Part shown: in pieces, positions 1-11,321 of the stretch
Layout of the letters: each line of letters begins with the position of its first letter
Numbering within the stretch: the stretch's first letter is position 1
From: Lentisalinibacter salinarum
Lineage (GTDB): Bacteria; Pseudomonadota; Gammaproteobacteria; Steroidobacterales; Woeseiaceae
Assembly: GCF_040706555.1 (NCBI RefSeq)
Contig: NZ_JAPDRH010000003.1
Location: 434,001 to 498,000 of the forward strand
Direction: 5' to 3'
DNA length: 64,000 bases
Notes under the pieces: generated by a model
Told to the model about the DNA's origin: nothing
What the model saw: only the letters and a program-made list of their open reading frames with translations
The model's database searches: none
Translations under genes and position numbers: made by a program

Positions 1-465
1 GTTGCGCAGACTGCCGTCGGCGCTGATCCGGAACAGATCCAGCCCCGCCGCGCCGCGCTTGCTCTCGACGGTCTCGTCGAAGTCGTTCCAGAACAGGTTG
101 AAGCGCAGGGCGCCGCCGAGGCCGATGCCATCTTCGCTCGCCTCCGCCGCCGCTGCGTCTTCCTCCGCGAGTACCGCCAGATCCCGCTTCTGATCGGCGT
201 CCGCCAGCCTGCCCTCCCCCGCGCGGGCTTCCCGGAGCTGCTGCTCCAGCACCCGCACCCGTTCACGCAGGCCTTCCAGCTCCGAGAGACGCTCCTTGAG
301 CGTTTCGAGTTCGGCGGCCAGCGCGTCGACGCTCGTCTCTTCCGCCGGCTGTGCCGTCGCCTGCAGCGCCAGCAACAGGCAGAGGACGCCCGGCAGCCAT
401 CGTCCACGCCTCCGCCCCCCACCGGTTGCGGGATGCCAATATGCCCTGGCTCCGCGCGTTTCCAC
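1..465 (-). CDS. porin-like outer-membrane protein, N-terminal part (runs off left edge)
   Basis: The frame is open from a GTG at 465 to base 1 (155 codons, no stop). An arginine-rich start and a hydrophobic stretch (LPGVLCLLLALQATAQ, about residues 24-39) look like a signal peptide. A charged coiled coil of about 50 residues follows, then GIGLGGALRFNLFWNDFDE, a phrase typical of the first beta strand of porins with a periplasmic coiled coil. It lies 10 bp downstream of the BCCT transporter gene, so the two are probably co-transcribed. The start is uncertain because no ATG or good ribosome site exists. Porin identity is inferred from architecture; substrate unknown. Confidence 0.6.
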   Translation of the reverse strand, partial: METRGARAYWHPATGGGRRRGRWLPGVLCLLLALQATAQPAEETSVDALAAELETLKERLSELEGLRERVRVLEQQLREARAGEGRLADADQKRDLAVLAEEDAAAAEASEDGIGLGGALRFNLFWNDFDETVESKRGAAGLDLFRISADGSLRN

Positions 466-475
466 GACCTGCCCC

Positions 476-2449
<1,974 letters not shown>

Positions 2450-2533
2450 GGATAGTCATGCATCTTAACCCGCAGACCGGCTCTCGGATCAATCGAACGG
2501 TCAATACGCCGCCACCACAGGGCTACGGCCGGC

Positions 2534-4288
2534 TCAGCCTGCGACCGTGCCGCCTGCATCGGCCGCTTCTTCGGTATCTTCCGGCGAGGCCGTGCCGGCG
2601 GGCCGCGGCAGGAGGCGCGAGACCATGATCAGCGCCACACCGACAACGCCCAGCGCCATGAATAGCGTCAACGGGCGGCCATGCGGGAAATCCTCCAGGA
2701 TCAGTTTGGCGCCGGTGACAGCCAGCACCGGGTAGGCGAGCCAGCGCGCCTCCGGCCATCGCCGATACCTGCTGGAAAGCGCGAGAACCACCGAGGCGGC
2801 CGCCAGGATGGCGGTTCTCAGCGCAGCCAGCATGCCAGGATCGAGAGTCCCGCCGGGCCCACGCGCGACCACCGGTGCGACGACCGCCACCGTGAGCCCG
2901 CCGACCAGGCATATCGAGAGGACCAGCACGATCAACTGCGGCAGGCCGGCCGCCAGGCCCCATCTCTTCGAGCGCTGCGCAACCGGGATGAAGAGACAGG
3001 CGACAGCTGCCACAGCGACGATCACCTGGGGAACGGTCACGGATGGCCAGCCGGCAGCCTCCGCGGTGAACGCGCCCAGACCGGCGGCGAGCCCACCCGA
3101 AAGCACGGCTGCAGCACCGAGGAATACGGTTGCCTGCAGGCTGAAAGCGACACGACGCTGGCGGCCGCTGATCCGGGCCGTCGCGAGGGCGAAGAGTGAC
3201 AGGAGCACTGCGGCAGGACCCGACGGCAATACCAGCGCACTGCCGCCGATCACCAGCACCAGTGCGAGCGTGGTGTAGAGATAGTAGCCCGGGCCCCGTC
3301 CGTCGGAGAAGGCCGTGGAGCCGGTCGGCAGGAATCCGAGCGCATAGCACGAGAGCCCGATCAGCAACGCCGCTCCGCCGAGACCCGACAGGTACGAGGC
3401 CGGGACCGGCATCGCGAGCGCCACCGCCGAGACGACGGCTGTTGCGGCGAAGATCTGAATGAACTCGAACAACCCGGGCTCGTGCCGCAGCAAATGGGAA
3501 CGGATCGCCGCACTGGCCAGGTAGACAGTCCACACGGCCAGACCGAAGAAGTAGGCCGAAGCCGGTTGTACCGGCCAGTTCTCGTTCATCCCGACGGCGG
3601 CCAGCAGAACGATGGCGGTATCGGCTCCCAGTGCTCCTACCCACTGGATGCCTCTCAGGCCGGTCAAATAGACGCACCACAGCGAGCCGGCGCCGAGGAG
3701 CAACAACAGGAAGGAGAAGATCACGGCCGCGTGGGTCTCCTGGAACAGCATCAGGGCGGTCGCGACCGTGCCGGCCAGCGTCAGCCAGGCGAGCACTCGC
3801 AGCCGCCTGAGCACAGCCACAGCCATGGCCATGGCCGCGAAGACCACGAGCGCCACCGCGCTCTGCAGCGGAGTCAGCAACCCGAACCGGGTCACCGCTT
3901 CCACGAGCAGCGGCAGAAAGAGGATGACCGACAGACCGCTGTACAGCCCTGCCAGGACCCGTTCGTCGGAGCGGGCGCCGGCACGGTAGCCCATGACGAG
4001 CCAGAGGAGTGCGTAGCCCGCGCCGATGGGGATTCCCGCAATCACCGACACGAAACCGAAATCGGTAATGGCACGGAGCAGATACGCGCCGCCGAAAATC
4101 AGCAGCACGCGGCCGAGGTAAGCCGCAGCGCTCGACAGTGAATCCCCGCCCGGCTTCCGCGGGCCGACCCGTTCCTCGGCGCTCGTCGCCCCCGCCGTCG
4201 GCGAACGAATCTTTTCATGCTCCAGGGCCTGGAGGCGCCTCTCTATCTCCGCCAGCCGACGTTCGATCTCTCCGTTTCGATCAGCCAC
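2534..4288 (-). CDS. large polytopic membrane protein with N-terminal coiled coil
   Basis: This 584-residue protein starts with a short charged coiled coil (EIERRLAEIERRLQALEHEK, residues 7-26) and a disordered linker. From about residue 55 to 565 it is an almost unbroken series of hydrophobic segments, perhaps 16-18 membrane helices. A coiled coil followed by many helices is the arrangement of DUF2339-type membrane proteins, of unknown function; I suggest that family from layout only. It follows the respiratory operon in the same direction but is separated from it by a strong terminator at 4339-4369, so it is probably its own unit. Confidence 0.75.
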   Translation of the reverse strand: MADRNGEIERRLAEIERRLQALEHEKIRSPTAGATSAEERVGPRKPGGDSLSSAAAYLGRVLLIFGGAYLLRAITDFGFVSVIAGIPIGAGYALLWLVMGYRAGARSDERVLAGLYSGLSVILFLPLLVEAVTRFGLLTPLQSAVALVVFAAMAMAVAVLRRLRVLAWLTLAGTVATALMLFQETHAAVIFSFLLLLLGAGSLWCVYLTGLRGIQWVGALGADTAIVLLAAVGMNENWPVQPASAYFFGLAVWTVYLASAAIRSHLLRHEPGLFEFIQIFAATAVVSAVALAMPVPASYLSGLGGAALLIGLSCYALGFLPTGSTAFSDGRGPGYYLYTTLALVLVIGGSALVLPSGPAAVLLSLFALATARISGRQRRVAFSLQATVFLGAAAVLSGGLAAGLGAFTAEAAGWPSVTVPQVIVAVAAVACLFIPVAQRSKRWGLAAGLPQLIVLVLSICLVGGLTVAVVAPVVARGPGGTLDPGMLAALRTAILAAASVVLALSSRYRRWPEARWLAYPVLAVTGAKLILEDFPHGRPLTLFMALGVVGVALIMVSRLLPRPAGTASPEDTEEAADAGGTVAG

Positions 4289-4338
4289 GATTCCCCCCTG
4301 TGTCCTCGTGACACCGTTACGCTCCCGCTCGGAACGAA

Positions 4339-4369
4339 AAAAGGGCCCCGGCTGTACCGGCGCCCTTTT
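4339..4369 (-). terminator. intrinsic terminator after the NrfD-type operon
   Basis: Read on the minus strand, AAAAGGGC and GCCCTTTT form the base of a 13-bp stem with one mismatch, closed by CCGG/CCGG around a five-base loop, followed by more T residues. It lies 25 bp after the stop of the NrfD-type gene. The A-rich opposite arm could let it work in both directions. Confidence 0.85.
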
Positions 4370-4393
4370 CCCCGATACACATGACGGTCCGCT

Positions 4394-5647
4394 CTATCCG
4401 ATACCAGCGTCCTGCCGTAATGCCGGTATGAACTTGTTCAGGACCCAGAAGATCAGGAAGGGCAGCGCGGCCACCGTCAAAGCCCCGAACAGTCCCTCTT
4501 TGAAAGTCTCGATGCTGTGCGGAATCAATGGGATCTCGTAGTGCATGTATCCCGAGAACGACAACGAAAAGGCCTGACCGCCTATGACCACGTTCCAGCG
4601 CATCATGAATACGCCGAACAACACGAGTATCAGCGCCACCACGGTACGTCGGATGGTACGCCCCGGCAGTGTGAGCAGCAGCAGGGGCACCAGATTGCCG
4701 AGGCCGTACTGGAGCACGAATATGTTGATGAAGTCCTTCCCGTACATGACCGATCGCAGGATGTCCCATGACTTCATGGCCGTATAGCCGCGGAAGATCA
4801 GGTCCAGCAGTTCCAGGCTGATGGCCGCCACGAGGAAACCCAGCAGGTATCGTGTCGATTTCGTGATGGTCTCGCTTTCGACGCCCTTGATCTGCGTTGC
4901 GTCACGCGCCGCTCCCGTGCGCCGCTCGCGGAACGCTTTCCACTCCATGATCACGATGTAGGTGAGCATGCACAGCGCGATACCCGAGACCACCGCCGAC
5001 ATGATGAAGATGACCGGCATCAGCGGCGACATCCACAGTGCATTCGCCTTCACGGAACCGAAGATGAACCCGGCGTAGCCGTGCAGGAAAAGGGCTACCG
5101 GGATACCCACCGCCGCCAGGATCCGCGCGGCCTTGTGGTCGATCCTGAGTGCCGCGTCGCTGGTGTCGTAAGCGCCCAGCGTCAATGCCCGGTAGACCAG
5201 TCGCTGCGCCTTGTTGCCAAGTCCTGCCTGTCCCTTGAGCAGCTCTACCTGACGCACGAAATAGGCGCGATAAACGAACCAGATCTCGCTCAGCACGATC
5301 AGGCCGTAGGTGGAGAACACGATGCCGAATGCCGCGATCGCCGAGGTGAAATGCGGGGTCAGCAGCGGATGGGATGCGCGCAGCGGCTGCTGCAGGTGCA
5401 GCAGCAGCGGGACGGCGGCCACAGGCAACAGCGCCAGCGAGAAGACCAGGGAGAACTGCGCGATATTCTTGAGATCCTTCTGGCCGAATACGTGATAGAG
5501 CGACGAGAGCACGAAGGCGCCCGCGACCAGGCCCGTCATATACGGATACATCACGATCTGGATGCTCCAGTAGATGAACTCGTTCGGATAGACGAAGAGC
5601 TCCTTGACGGTCCACTCGGCACCATGGACGAACATTTCAGAACTCAT
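4394..5647 (-). CDS. NrfD/PsrC-family quinone-interacting membrane subunit
   Basis: The 417-residue product has 9-10 hydrophobic segments and matches the NrfD/PsrC pattern: a membrane protein that exchanges electrons between the quinone pool and a periplasmic iron-sulfur subunit. N-terminal features typical of the family are YWSIQIVMYPYMTGLVAGAF and a polar LLLHLQQPLRASHPLL loop. It ends the operon cytochrome c - ferredoxin - NrfD, starting 3 bp after the ferredoxin stop. No molybdopterin or other catalytic subunit lies beside it, so its partner oxidoreductase is unknown. Family assignment is firm; physiological reaction is not. Confidence 0.9.
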   Translation of the reverse strand: MSSEMFVHGAEWTVKELFVYPNEFIYWSIQIVMYPYMTGLVAGAFVLSSLYHVFGQKDLKNIAQFSLVFSLALLPVAAVPLLLHLQQPLRASHPLLTPHFTSAIAAFGIVFSTYGLIVLSEIWFVYRAYFVRQVELLKGQAGLGNKAQRLVYRALTLGAYDTSDAALRIDHKAARILAAVGIPVALFLHGYAGFIFGSVKANALWMSPLMPVIFIMSAVVSGIALCMLTYIVIMEWKAFRERRTGAARDATQIKGVESETITKSTRYLLGFLVAAISLELLDLIFRGYTAMKSWDILRSVMYGKDFINIFVLQYGLGNLVPLLLLTLPGRTIRRTVVALILVLFGVFMMRWNVVIGGQAFSLSFSGYMHYEIPLIPHSIETFKEGLFGALTVAALPFLIFWVLNKFIPALRQDAGIG

Positions 5648-5650
5648 GGT

Positions 5651-6421
5651 TCACCTCACTCTCTCGTCCAGCCCCAGATAGAATACGTGCGGTTCCGTAC
5701 CGTACTCGTCCTTCAATACCTGCACGCGCTCCGTCATGATGATCTGTGTAACGGGATCGTCGGGATCGCGCAGATTTCCCATCCGCCGAGCGCCGAAGGG
5801 GCAGGCCTGTACGCAGGCGGATTCCAGCCCCTGGGAGATTCGGTGATAGCACCAGTTGCACTTGTCCGCCGTCTTGGTCTCCGGATGGAAGAAGCGGACG
5901 CCGTAGGGACAGGCCATGATGCAGTAGCCACAGCCGATGCACCACTCACGATCCACCAGCACGACCCCGTCGTCTGTCTGGTACGTCGCACCCACCGGAC
6001 AGACCTGTACGCAGGGCGGGTTCTCGCACTGATTGCAGAGTTTCGGTACGAAGAATGCCTTCTCGATGTTGTCCGGATCGATCGCCTCGCCACGGATCTC
6101 TGCGGACGTGTAACCGTCCCTGCCCGCATTCGGTGAATCGACGTGCGTCTCGCCGTCCTTCGTGACGACATAGCGTTCGACCCATGTCCGCGTGATCGGC
6201 GCGTCATAGGGGATCTCGTTCTCGAGCTTGCAGGCTTTCACGCAGAGGCCGCAGCCGACGCATTTGCGGGTATCCACCAGGAAGACCCATCGCAGGTTCG
6301 ACTTTTCGGCCAGGGCGCGGGCCTCGCCCGGGGCCAGGCTCAGTACGGTGATCCCGGGTAGCGCCGCCGTCAGCGCTCCGGCCATGGTCTGCTTCAGGAA
6401 CTTGCGTCGGGAGCAACTCAT
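5651..6421 (-). CDS. Tat-exported 4x[4Fe-4S] ferredoxin-like electron-transfer subunit (NrfC/PsrB type)
   Basis: The protein (256 residues) begins with a twin-arginine signal (SRRKFLKQTMAGALTAALPG), so it is folded before export. Four cysteine sets are visible in order: CVGCGLCVKAC, CNQCENPPCVQVCP, CIGCGYCIMACPYG, and CNWC with CVQACPFG, as expected for a four-cubane DMSO-reductase-type beta subunit. It would pass electrons between the NrfD-type subunit encoded next and the tetraheme cytochrome encoded before. The ATG at 6421 was chosen because it overlaps the cytochrome stop (ATGA) and puts the RR motif at the N terminus; longer in-frame starts lie inside the cytochrome gene. Confidence 0.92.
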   Translation of the reverse strand: MSCSRRKFLKQTMAGALTAALPGITVLSLAPGEARALAEKSNLRWVFLVDTRKCVGCGLCVKACKLENEIPYDAPITRTWVERYVVTKDGETHVDSPNAGRDGYTSAEIRGEAIDPDNIEKAFFVPKLCNQCENPPCVQVCPVGATYQTDDGVVLVDREWCIGCGYCIMACPYGVRFFHPETKTADKCNWCYHRISQGLESACVQACPFGARRMGNLRDPDDPVTQIIMTERVQVLKDEYGTEPHVFYLGLDERVR

Positions 6422-6891
6422 CGCCTGTCCTCCAGGTCCGGGTGATGGGGATCGTGGCACTTGCGGCACTCGGCCTGGCGGCCATGACGGTCGCCGTTGA
6501 CGCCCGGCAGTTCTCTGCGCAAGCTCGATGGATAATCGAGAGTCTGGTGACAGCGCAGACAGAGATCCCGGGAGGCGTCGATCGGGAGCTTCTTGACCTC
6601 CCTGGGGTGTCCGGCGGCGGGTCCGTGGCAGTTCTCGCACTGCATGGCCGCGTGCTTCGAGGCGGCTACCTCTTCACTGTTCTCGCGATGGCAGCGTTCA
6701 CAGCGCTCCCGGCCCCGGTACTTCACCGGGAAGTCCTTCCATTCCTGGACGTTGCTTGCGCGGTAATAATGGTAGGTGAAGCTCTCGCCGTGGACGCCGA
6801 AATCATCCGGCACCATGAACACGCGCCCGACGAGGACTGCCGCCACGACGGCAATTGCCACCCACAGCGGACGCAGCCAGTGCTTCTTCAT
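6418..6891 (-). CDS. membrane-anchored tetraheme c-type cytochrome
   Basis: A 157-residue protein with an uncleaved-looking N-terminal membrane anchor (about residues 8-26) and four CXXCH haem sites: CERCH (64-68), CENCH (85-89), CLRCH (111-115) and CRKCH (142-146). Extra histidines (SKHAAM, GPAAGH, DPHH) could be distal ligands. It is first in an operon with the ferredoxin and NrfD-type genes and overlaps the former by 4 bp, suggesting that the three proteins form one quinol:cytochrome c electron-transfer module in the periplasmic membrane face. Compare NrfB-NrfC-NrfD, but without the NrfA nitrite reductase. Confidence 0.9.
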   Translation of the reverse strand: MKKHWLRPLWVAIAVVAAVLVGRVFMVPDDFGVHGESFTYHYYRASNVQEWKDFPVKYRGRERCERCHRENSEEVAASKHAAMQCENCHGPAAGHPREVKKLPIDASRDLCLRCHQTLDYPSSLRRELPGVNGDRHGRQAECRKCHDPHHPDLEDRR

Positions 6892-7295
6892 GCTTAACCC
6901 CCAGTCGACGTATACCGACGCCGCCGATGCCGAGATACCACCCGGCCACCGCGGCTCAGCATTCGTACTGAAGGCTCGTATCGACTGCGGCTCGCTCGAG
7001 GCCGTCGGAGAATCATGTCTTGCGCGCCCTCGCCCCCGTGGACGCCGGTCCTCCGACCGCTGCGAGCGGGTCGCCGTCGAGTCAGTCCGGTGACTTCCCG
7101 CGGCGCCCTGCTCTCGGGGGCCATGGTCCTAGAGCCGAACCGGCGCGTTCAATAAGGAGAAGCCCTATCGGTAGATACCCTGATAAGACCGGTCCGGCCC
7201 GTGTCCAATGCGAAATCGCAATTCTCACATGCGTACGCGAAGATAGGGTCTGGTATGAAGCGTAACGCGACATACGGGATGGAAGGAGGCAAGGA
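6892..7295. other. divergent intergenic region, no gene seen
   Basis: This 404-bp gap separates the leftward cytochrome operon from the rightward ATP-grasp gene and must hold both promoters. I see no convincing protein, RNA gene or terminator in it. The only clear element is the strong ribosome site GGAAGGAGG just before 7296. Confidence 0.5.
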
Positions 7296-8603
7296 ATGAC
7301 GAGTCAAAGGAAGAACATCTTCGTATTCGGTCTCGATGACTTTCATCGTGCCGATCTCGAATCGCTCCCGCGGGCGGGCGAGTTCTGCTTCCATCAGTTA
7401 CTCACATTCGAAGAGGCGACGCGGGCCGACCTGCACCCCACCGACGAGATGCTGCCGAAGGCGCAACGGATACTGGAAGAGTTCGATGGATCGGTCGACG
7501 GCGTCATCACCCACTGGGACTTTCCCAGCACGGTCATGACACCGATACTGCGCAAGCGACTGGATCAGCCCGGTCCGAGCGTGGAAGCCGCGCTGATGTG
7601 CGAGCACAAGTACTGGTCGCGGGTGGAGCAGAAGCGCGTGGCGCCGGACGTCGTACCTCCCTTCGCGGCGGTGAATCCGTTCGCCGACGAGCCGTTGTCC
7701 GATCTGGACCTCGACTTCCCGTTCTGGCTGAAGCCCGTCACCGCTCATTCGTCCAACCTGGGCTTCCTGATCGAGGACCGGAAGGACTTCGAGAAAGCGT
7801 TACCGAAGATCCGGGACAACATCCACCTGTTCGGCGAGCCGGTGAATCATCTCATGGGATACGCGGACATACCGGAAGAAATCGAGGGCATCGACGGTTA
7901 TCACTGCATCGCGGAGGCGATCATCTCAAAGGGCCGTCAGTGCACGCTGGAAGGCTACCGCTACCAGGGCGAATTCGAGATCTACGGCGTCGTCGACACG
8001 ATCCGCGACCGCCACGTGCAGAGCGTGCTGTCACGCTACCAGTATCCCTCCTCCGTCCCCCGCGACACGCAGGAGCGCATGAAGGAGACGGCCACCGCGA
8101 TACTGGACGGCTTCGGTTACGACGACGCGCCGTTCAACGTGGAGTTCTACTGGGACCGGGACAGCGACGAACTGGCGCTGCTGGAGATCAACGGCCGCAT
8201 CTCCCAGTCACACTGCCCGCTGTTCGCGCTGGTGGACGGCGCCTCGCACCAGCAGGTCGTGATCGACCTGGCCCTGGGGGAGCGGCCGCAGCCGCCCCAC
8301 CGGCAGGGCGACCACAAGGTCGCCGCCAAGTTCATGATGCGCGTCTTCGAGGACGGCGTCGTCGCCCATGCGCCGGGGCCGGGTGACGAGAAGCTGCTGG
8401 AGGAGCGTTTCCCGGAGGCACGCTTCGAGTGCCACGTCAGCGACGGGCAGTCGCTCGACGAACTCCCGTTCCAGGACAGCTACAGCTACAACATCGCGGA
8501 CGTCTACCTGGGCGGCGAGGACCAGCACGAGCTGCTGGAGAAATACGAAGAGACCAAGCAACTCATACCGCTGGAGATCCTGCGCCGCCCCGAGATCATC
8601 TGA
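7296..8603 (+). CDS. ATP-grasp domain protein
   Basis: A 435-residue soluble protein. A central region (about residues 120-310) fits the ATP-grasp fold: a lysine-containing FPFWLKPVTAHSS strand, an acidic segment, and LLEINGRISQSHCPLF, whose E-x-N-x-R matches the Mg-ATP ligand motif. Members join a carboxylate to an amine or thiol via acyl phosphate. The N terminus (FVFGLDDFHRADLESL) resembles the pre-ATP-grasp domain. An excellent ribosome site (GGAAGGAGG) precedes ATG 7296. It stands alone, facing a convergent lipoprotein gene 9 bp away, so context gives no substrate. Confidence 0.8.
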   Translation: MTSQRKNIFVFGLDDFHRADLESLPRAGEFCFHQLLTFEEATRADLHPTDEMLPKAQRILEEFDGSVDGVITHWDFPSTVMTPILRKRLDQPGPSVEAALMCEHKYWSRVEQKRVAPDVVPPFAAVNPFADEPLSDLDLDFPFWLKPVTAHSSNLGFLIEDRKDFEKALPKIRDNIHLFGEPVNHLMGYADIPEEIEGIDGYHCIAEAIISKGRQCTLEGYRYQGEFEIYGVVDTIRDRHVQSVLSRYQYPSSVPRDTQERMKETATAILDGFGYDDAPFNVEFYWDRDSDELALLEINGRISQSHCPLFALVDGASHQQVVIDLALGERPQPPHRQGDHKVAAKFMMRVFEDGVVAHAPGPGDEKLLEERFPEARFECHVSDGQSLDELPFQDSYSYNIADVYLGGEDQHELLEKYEETKQLIPLEILRRPEII

Positions 8604-8612
8604 CGGGCCGCC

Positions 8613-11165
8613 CTACTGGACCGTCTTCGTGGCGGGGGCGGAGTAGTCGCTCTCTACGCCCGAGGTGTTGTAGGACGTCGCCACGAACTCATAGGTGTCC
8701 GGCACCAGGTTCTCCACCACGTAAGTCGTCACGCCGGGATTGTCGATGGTCACCGAATTCGGATAGCTGCCGGACGTGGTCCCCCAGTAGATGCGATAGC
8801 CCGCCAGATCCGTCAGCGCCGTGCCGTCCGTGTTCTCCGTGGGCGGCGACCAGCTCAGGGTGACCGAGCCCATGGCGATGGCCTCGACCGTGATCGAGAA
8901 CGCACCGAGGGACGCGGAGGCCTGACCGTCGCTCACGCTGATGACGATGTCGGCGTAGGTGCCGACGTCCCCGGCCTGCGGCGTGCCCGACAGGCGGCCG
9001 GTAGCGGCATCGAACGCCGCCCACGCCGGCTTGTTCGTGATCGAGAAGCTGAGGCTGTCGCCGTCCGGATCGGTGGCGCTCGGCGTGAAGCTGTACTGTG
9101 TGCCCTCCGTCACCGCCTTCGCCGGGCTGCCGGAGATCACAGGCGCCGAGTTGGTGGCCATGGCCTGCACCGTGATCGTAAAGGCCGGCAGCGACGCCGA
9201 GTCCTGGCCGTCGCTGACGCTGATCGCGATATTGCCGTAGGTGCCCGAGTCACCAGTGGCCGGCGTGCCCGCGAGACGGCCGGTCGACGTGTCGAAAGAC
9301 GCCCAGGACGGCATGTTGGCGATATCGAACACGAGCGCGTCGCCGTCCGCATCGCTCGCGCTCGGCGTGAACTCGTAGGCCGTCCCCTCGTCCACCGACG
9401 TGGCGGGGCTGCCGGAGATCACAGGCGCACTATTGCTCACGACCGCACGCACCTCGATGGCGAACGGCCCCAATGCGGCCTGGGCCTCTCCGTCCGTGAC
9501 GGTAATGGTGATGTCCCCATAGACACCGGCGTCGCCCGGGGCGGGCGTGCCGAAGAGCCGACCGGTGGCGGTATCGAAACTGGACCACGCCGGCATATTC
9601 ACGATATCGAAGGTCAGCGAATCGCCGTCCGCATCGCTCGCGCTCGGCATGAAGCTGTAGGATGCGCCTTCGCTGACCGTTGCGGGCGGGCTGCCGCCGA
9701 TGGTCGGCGCCGAGTTGGTCACCAGTTGCCGTACCTCCACCGTGAACGGACCCAGCGAGGCCGTCGCTTCGCCGTCGCTGACCGTGACGGTGATATCGGA
9801 ATAGGAACCCGCGTCACCGGCGCCGGGCGTTCCGAACAGCTCGCCGGTACCGGCGTCGAAACTCGCCCAGGCCGGACGGTTGGCGATCTCGAAAATGAGG
9901 GCATCACCATCGGGATCGGACACGGTCGGTGCGAAACTGTAGCGCTCGCCTTCCGTAACGACCGTCGGCGGGTCGCCACTGATCGTCGGCGGGCTGTTCG
10001 TCGACGGCGTGTCGCCGTCGTTCCGTGTGGTGCCGTTCACGGTATCCAGCTCGTCCTGGCTGCCGTCGGCCACGGCGATGATCGTGTTGTCGAGTAACTC
10101 CACCGACTCACGGGGCACGATGCCCTCGATCTGTTTCGGCGAGATGCCGGAGTCGAAACCGGAGAGCACCGCCTCGAGATCGTCGAATTCCGGCGCGGGC
10201 ATCACGGCCTTGGCCGCCGCCAGGCCGATCCGGACCTGCTCCAGCGCTGCGGCGCTCACGGGCACCTCCGCCGTGGTGGCGCCCGCGGCATCGGGCATCA
10301 CCTGTCGGATGGAATCGTCCATCGGTCCCATGGCGTCGACGCCGTTGACCTGCAGACGGTTGGCGATCGCCTCCAGCAACGTCTGCGTCGCGGCCACCGT
10401 CGCCACGGCAGCGATGCGCGCATCCGCCTTCGCGCCGCCGGCGCCGTCGAGCTTCCCGTCGGTGAGATCGGACGCGATCGCCGCCACGACGGCGTCGCCG
10501 TCCACCTGGCGGCCCACGGCGACGAGCGAGTCCCGGGTGCGCCGGATAGTCTCGCCCAGCGTCTCGGAAGCCTTCACCATCTCCGCGATGGTGGCAGCGT
10601 CCAGTGCCTGGGTCATGACCGGTTCTCCGGTCAGAGTGACGAGACCGCTGTTCAGCTTCGTCGTCACGCGGTTCAGCGCGATGGCGAGGTTCTCTTTCGT
10701 CAGACCGCCCGGCAGTTCGGCTGCGAGTTCCGCCGCGAGCGTGCTGAACGGGTTCAGATTCGACACGGTCTTCTTGCCCGGCTCGAGCGCCACGCTCTTC
10801 AGCACGAAATCCGGCGCGAGTCCGGTCACCAGGTCGGTACCGCCCTGCGCGTCGATGGACAGCGGATAGTGCTTGCCCTTCGTGCGTACGGTGATGTTGT
10901 AGCCCGCGCTGGCATCGCTGGTCATGCCGCCGAGTTCGGTACCGTCCGCGGCGACAATGCGAACGGCCGCGCCGATGATGGGCCCGTCACCCACGCTGCC
11001 CGACAGTTCGTGATCGCGCAGGATCTCGCCGGTGGCGCCACCGGGATCGTTCGCAATGGGCTGCTCCGCCACTTCCTCTTCCATGAGACAGCCGCTCAGC
11101 GCGAGCGACATCACGGGAAGAATCAGCAGCCTGTTCAGTATTGCTGGCGCGGAATATAGGCGCAT
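8613..11165 (-). CDS. large lipoprotein with four He_PIG Ig-like repeats and a fibronectin type III domain
   Basis: The 850-residue protein starts with a lipoprotein signal (LSGC, lipid cysteine at residue 26) followed by acidic residues. Residues ~55-130 look like a carboxypeptidase-regulatory-type beta domain; ~130-385 is alanine-rich and helical. Four tandem 94-residue Ig-like (He_PIG/cadherin-like) repeats occupy 390-765, each with the Ca-site-like D(A/P)DGD and a WASFD...GTP signature. Residues 766-850 form a fibronectin III-like domain. It is probably a surface adhesin or matrix protein. AGGAG lies 7 bases before ATG 11165. The leader holds a c-di-GMP-I riboswitch and a hairpin-plus-T attenuator, so expression should respond to c-di-GMP. 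Confidence 0.88.
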   Translation of the reverse strand: MRLYSAPAILNRLLILPVMSLALSGCLMEEEVAEQPIANDPGGATGEILRDHELSGSVGDGPIIGAAVRIVAADGTELGGMTSDASAGYNITVRTKGKHYPLSIDAQGGTDLVTGLAPDFVLKSVALEPGKKTVSNLNPFSTLAAELAAELPGGLTKENLAIALNRVTTKLNSGLVTLTGEPVMTQALDAATIAEMVKASETLGETIRRTRDSLVAVGRQVDGDAVVAAIASDLTDGKLDGAGGAKADARIAAVATVAATQTLLEAIANRLQVNGVDAMGPMDDSIRQVMPDAAGATTAEVPVSAAALEQVRIGLAAAKAVMPAPEFDDLEAVLSGFDSGISPKQIEGIVPRESVELLDNTIIAVADGSQDELDTVNGTTRNDGDTPSTNSPPTISGDPPTVVTEGERYSFAPTVSDPDGDALIFEIANRPAWASFDAGTGELFGTPGAGDAGSYSDITVTVSDGEATASLGPFTVEVRQLVTNSAPTIGGSPPATVSEGASYSFMPSASDADGDSLTFDIVNMPAWSSFDTATGRLFGTPAPGDAGVYGDITITVTDGEAQAALGPFAIEVRAVVSNSAPVISGSPATSVDEGTAYEFTPSASDADGDALVFDIANMPSWASFDTSTGRLAGTPATGDSGTYGNIAISVSDGQDSASLPAFTITVQAMATNSAPVISGSPAKAVTEGTQYSFTPSATDPDGDSLSFSITNKPAWAAFDAATGRLSGTPQAGDVGTYADIVISVSDGQASASLGAFSITVEAIAMGSVTLSWSPPTENTDGTALTDLAGYRIYWGTTSGSYPNSVTIDNPGVTTYVVENLVPDTYEFVATSYNTSGVESDYSAPATKTVQ
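8871..9998 (-). repeat. four tandem 282-bp units encoding Ig-like domains
   Basis: Units lie at 9998-9717, 9716-9435, 9434-9153 and 9152-8871, each exactly 94 codons with no insertion or deletion, and each beginning at an Asn-Ser-(Ala/Pro)-Pro. Equal length and similar wording suggest recent duplication, and the number of copies may vary between strains. Confidence 0.9.
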
Positions 11166-11202
11166 AACGGCACTCCTGCCTGTGACGGGCGGGCTATCCG
11201 AT

Positions 11203-11226
11203 CAAAAGACGCAGCTTCAGGCTGCG
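11203..11226 (-). terminator. probable riboswitch-controlled attenuator hairpin
   Basis: On the minus strand CGCAGC, five-base loop, GCTGCG is followed at once by TCTTTTG. It sits between the c-di-GMP riboswitch and the lipoprotein start codon, the expected place for a transcription-termination expression platform. Whether ligand favours or prevents it cannot be told by eye. Confidence 0.7.
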
Positions 11227-11321
11227 GGGTAATGTCGAATCGAAACGCTGCCGGGGGTCGGCGAACGAGCGCTCTTGTTGTTGGGACGCCGGCATGAGGC
11301 CGGTGAGCGCCCTGTTCCTGT

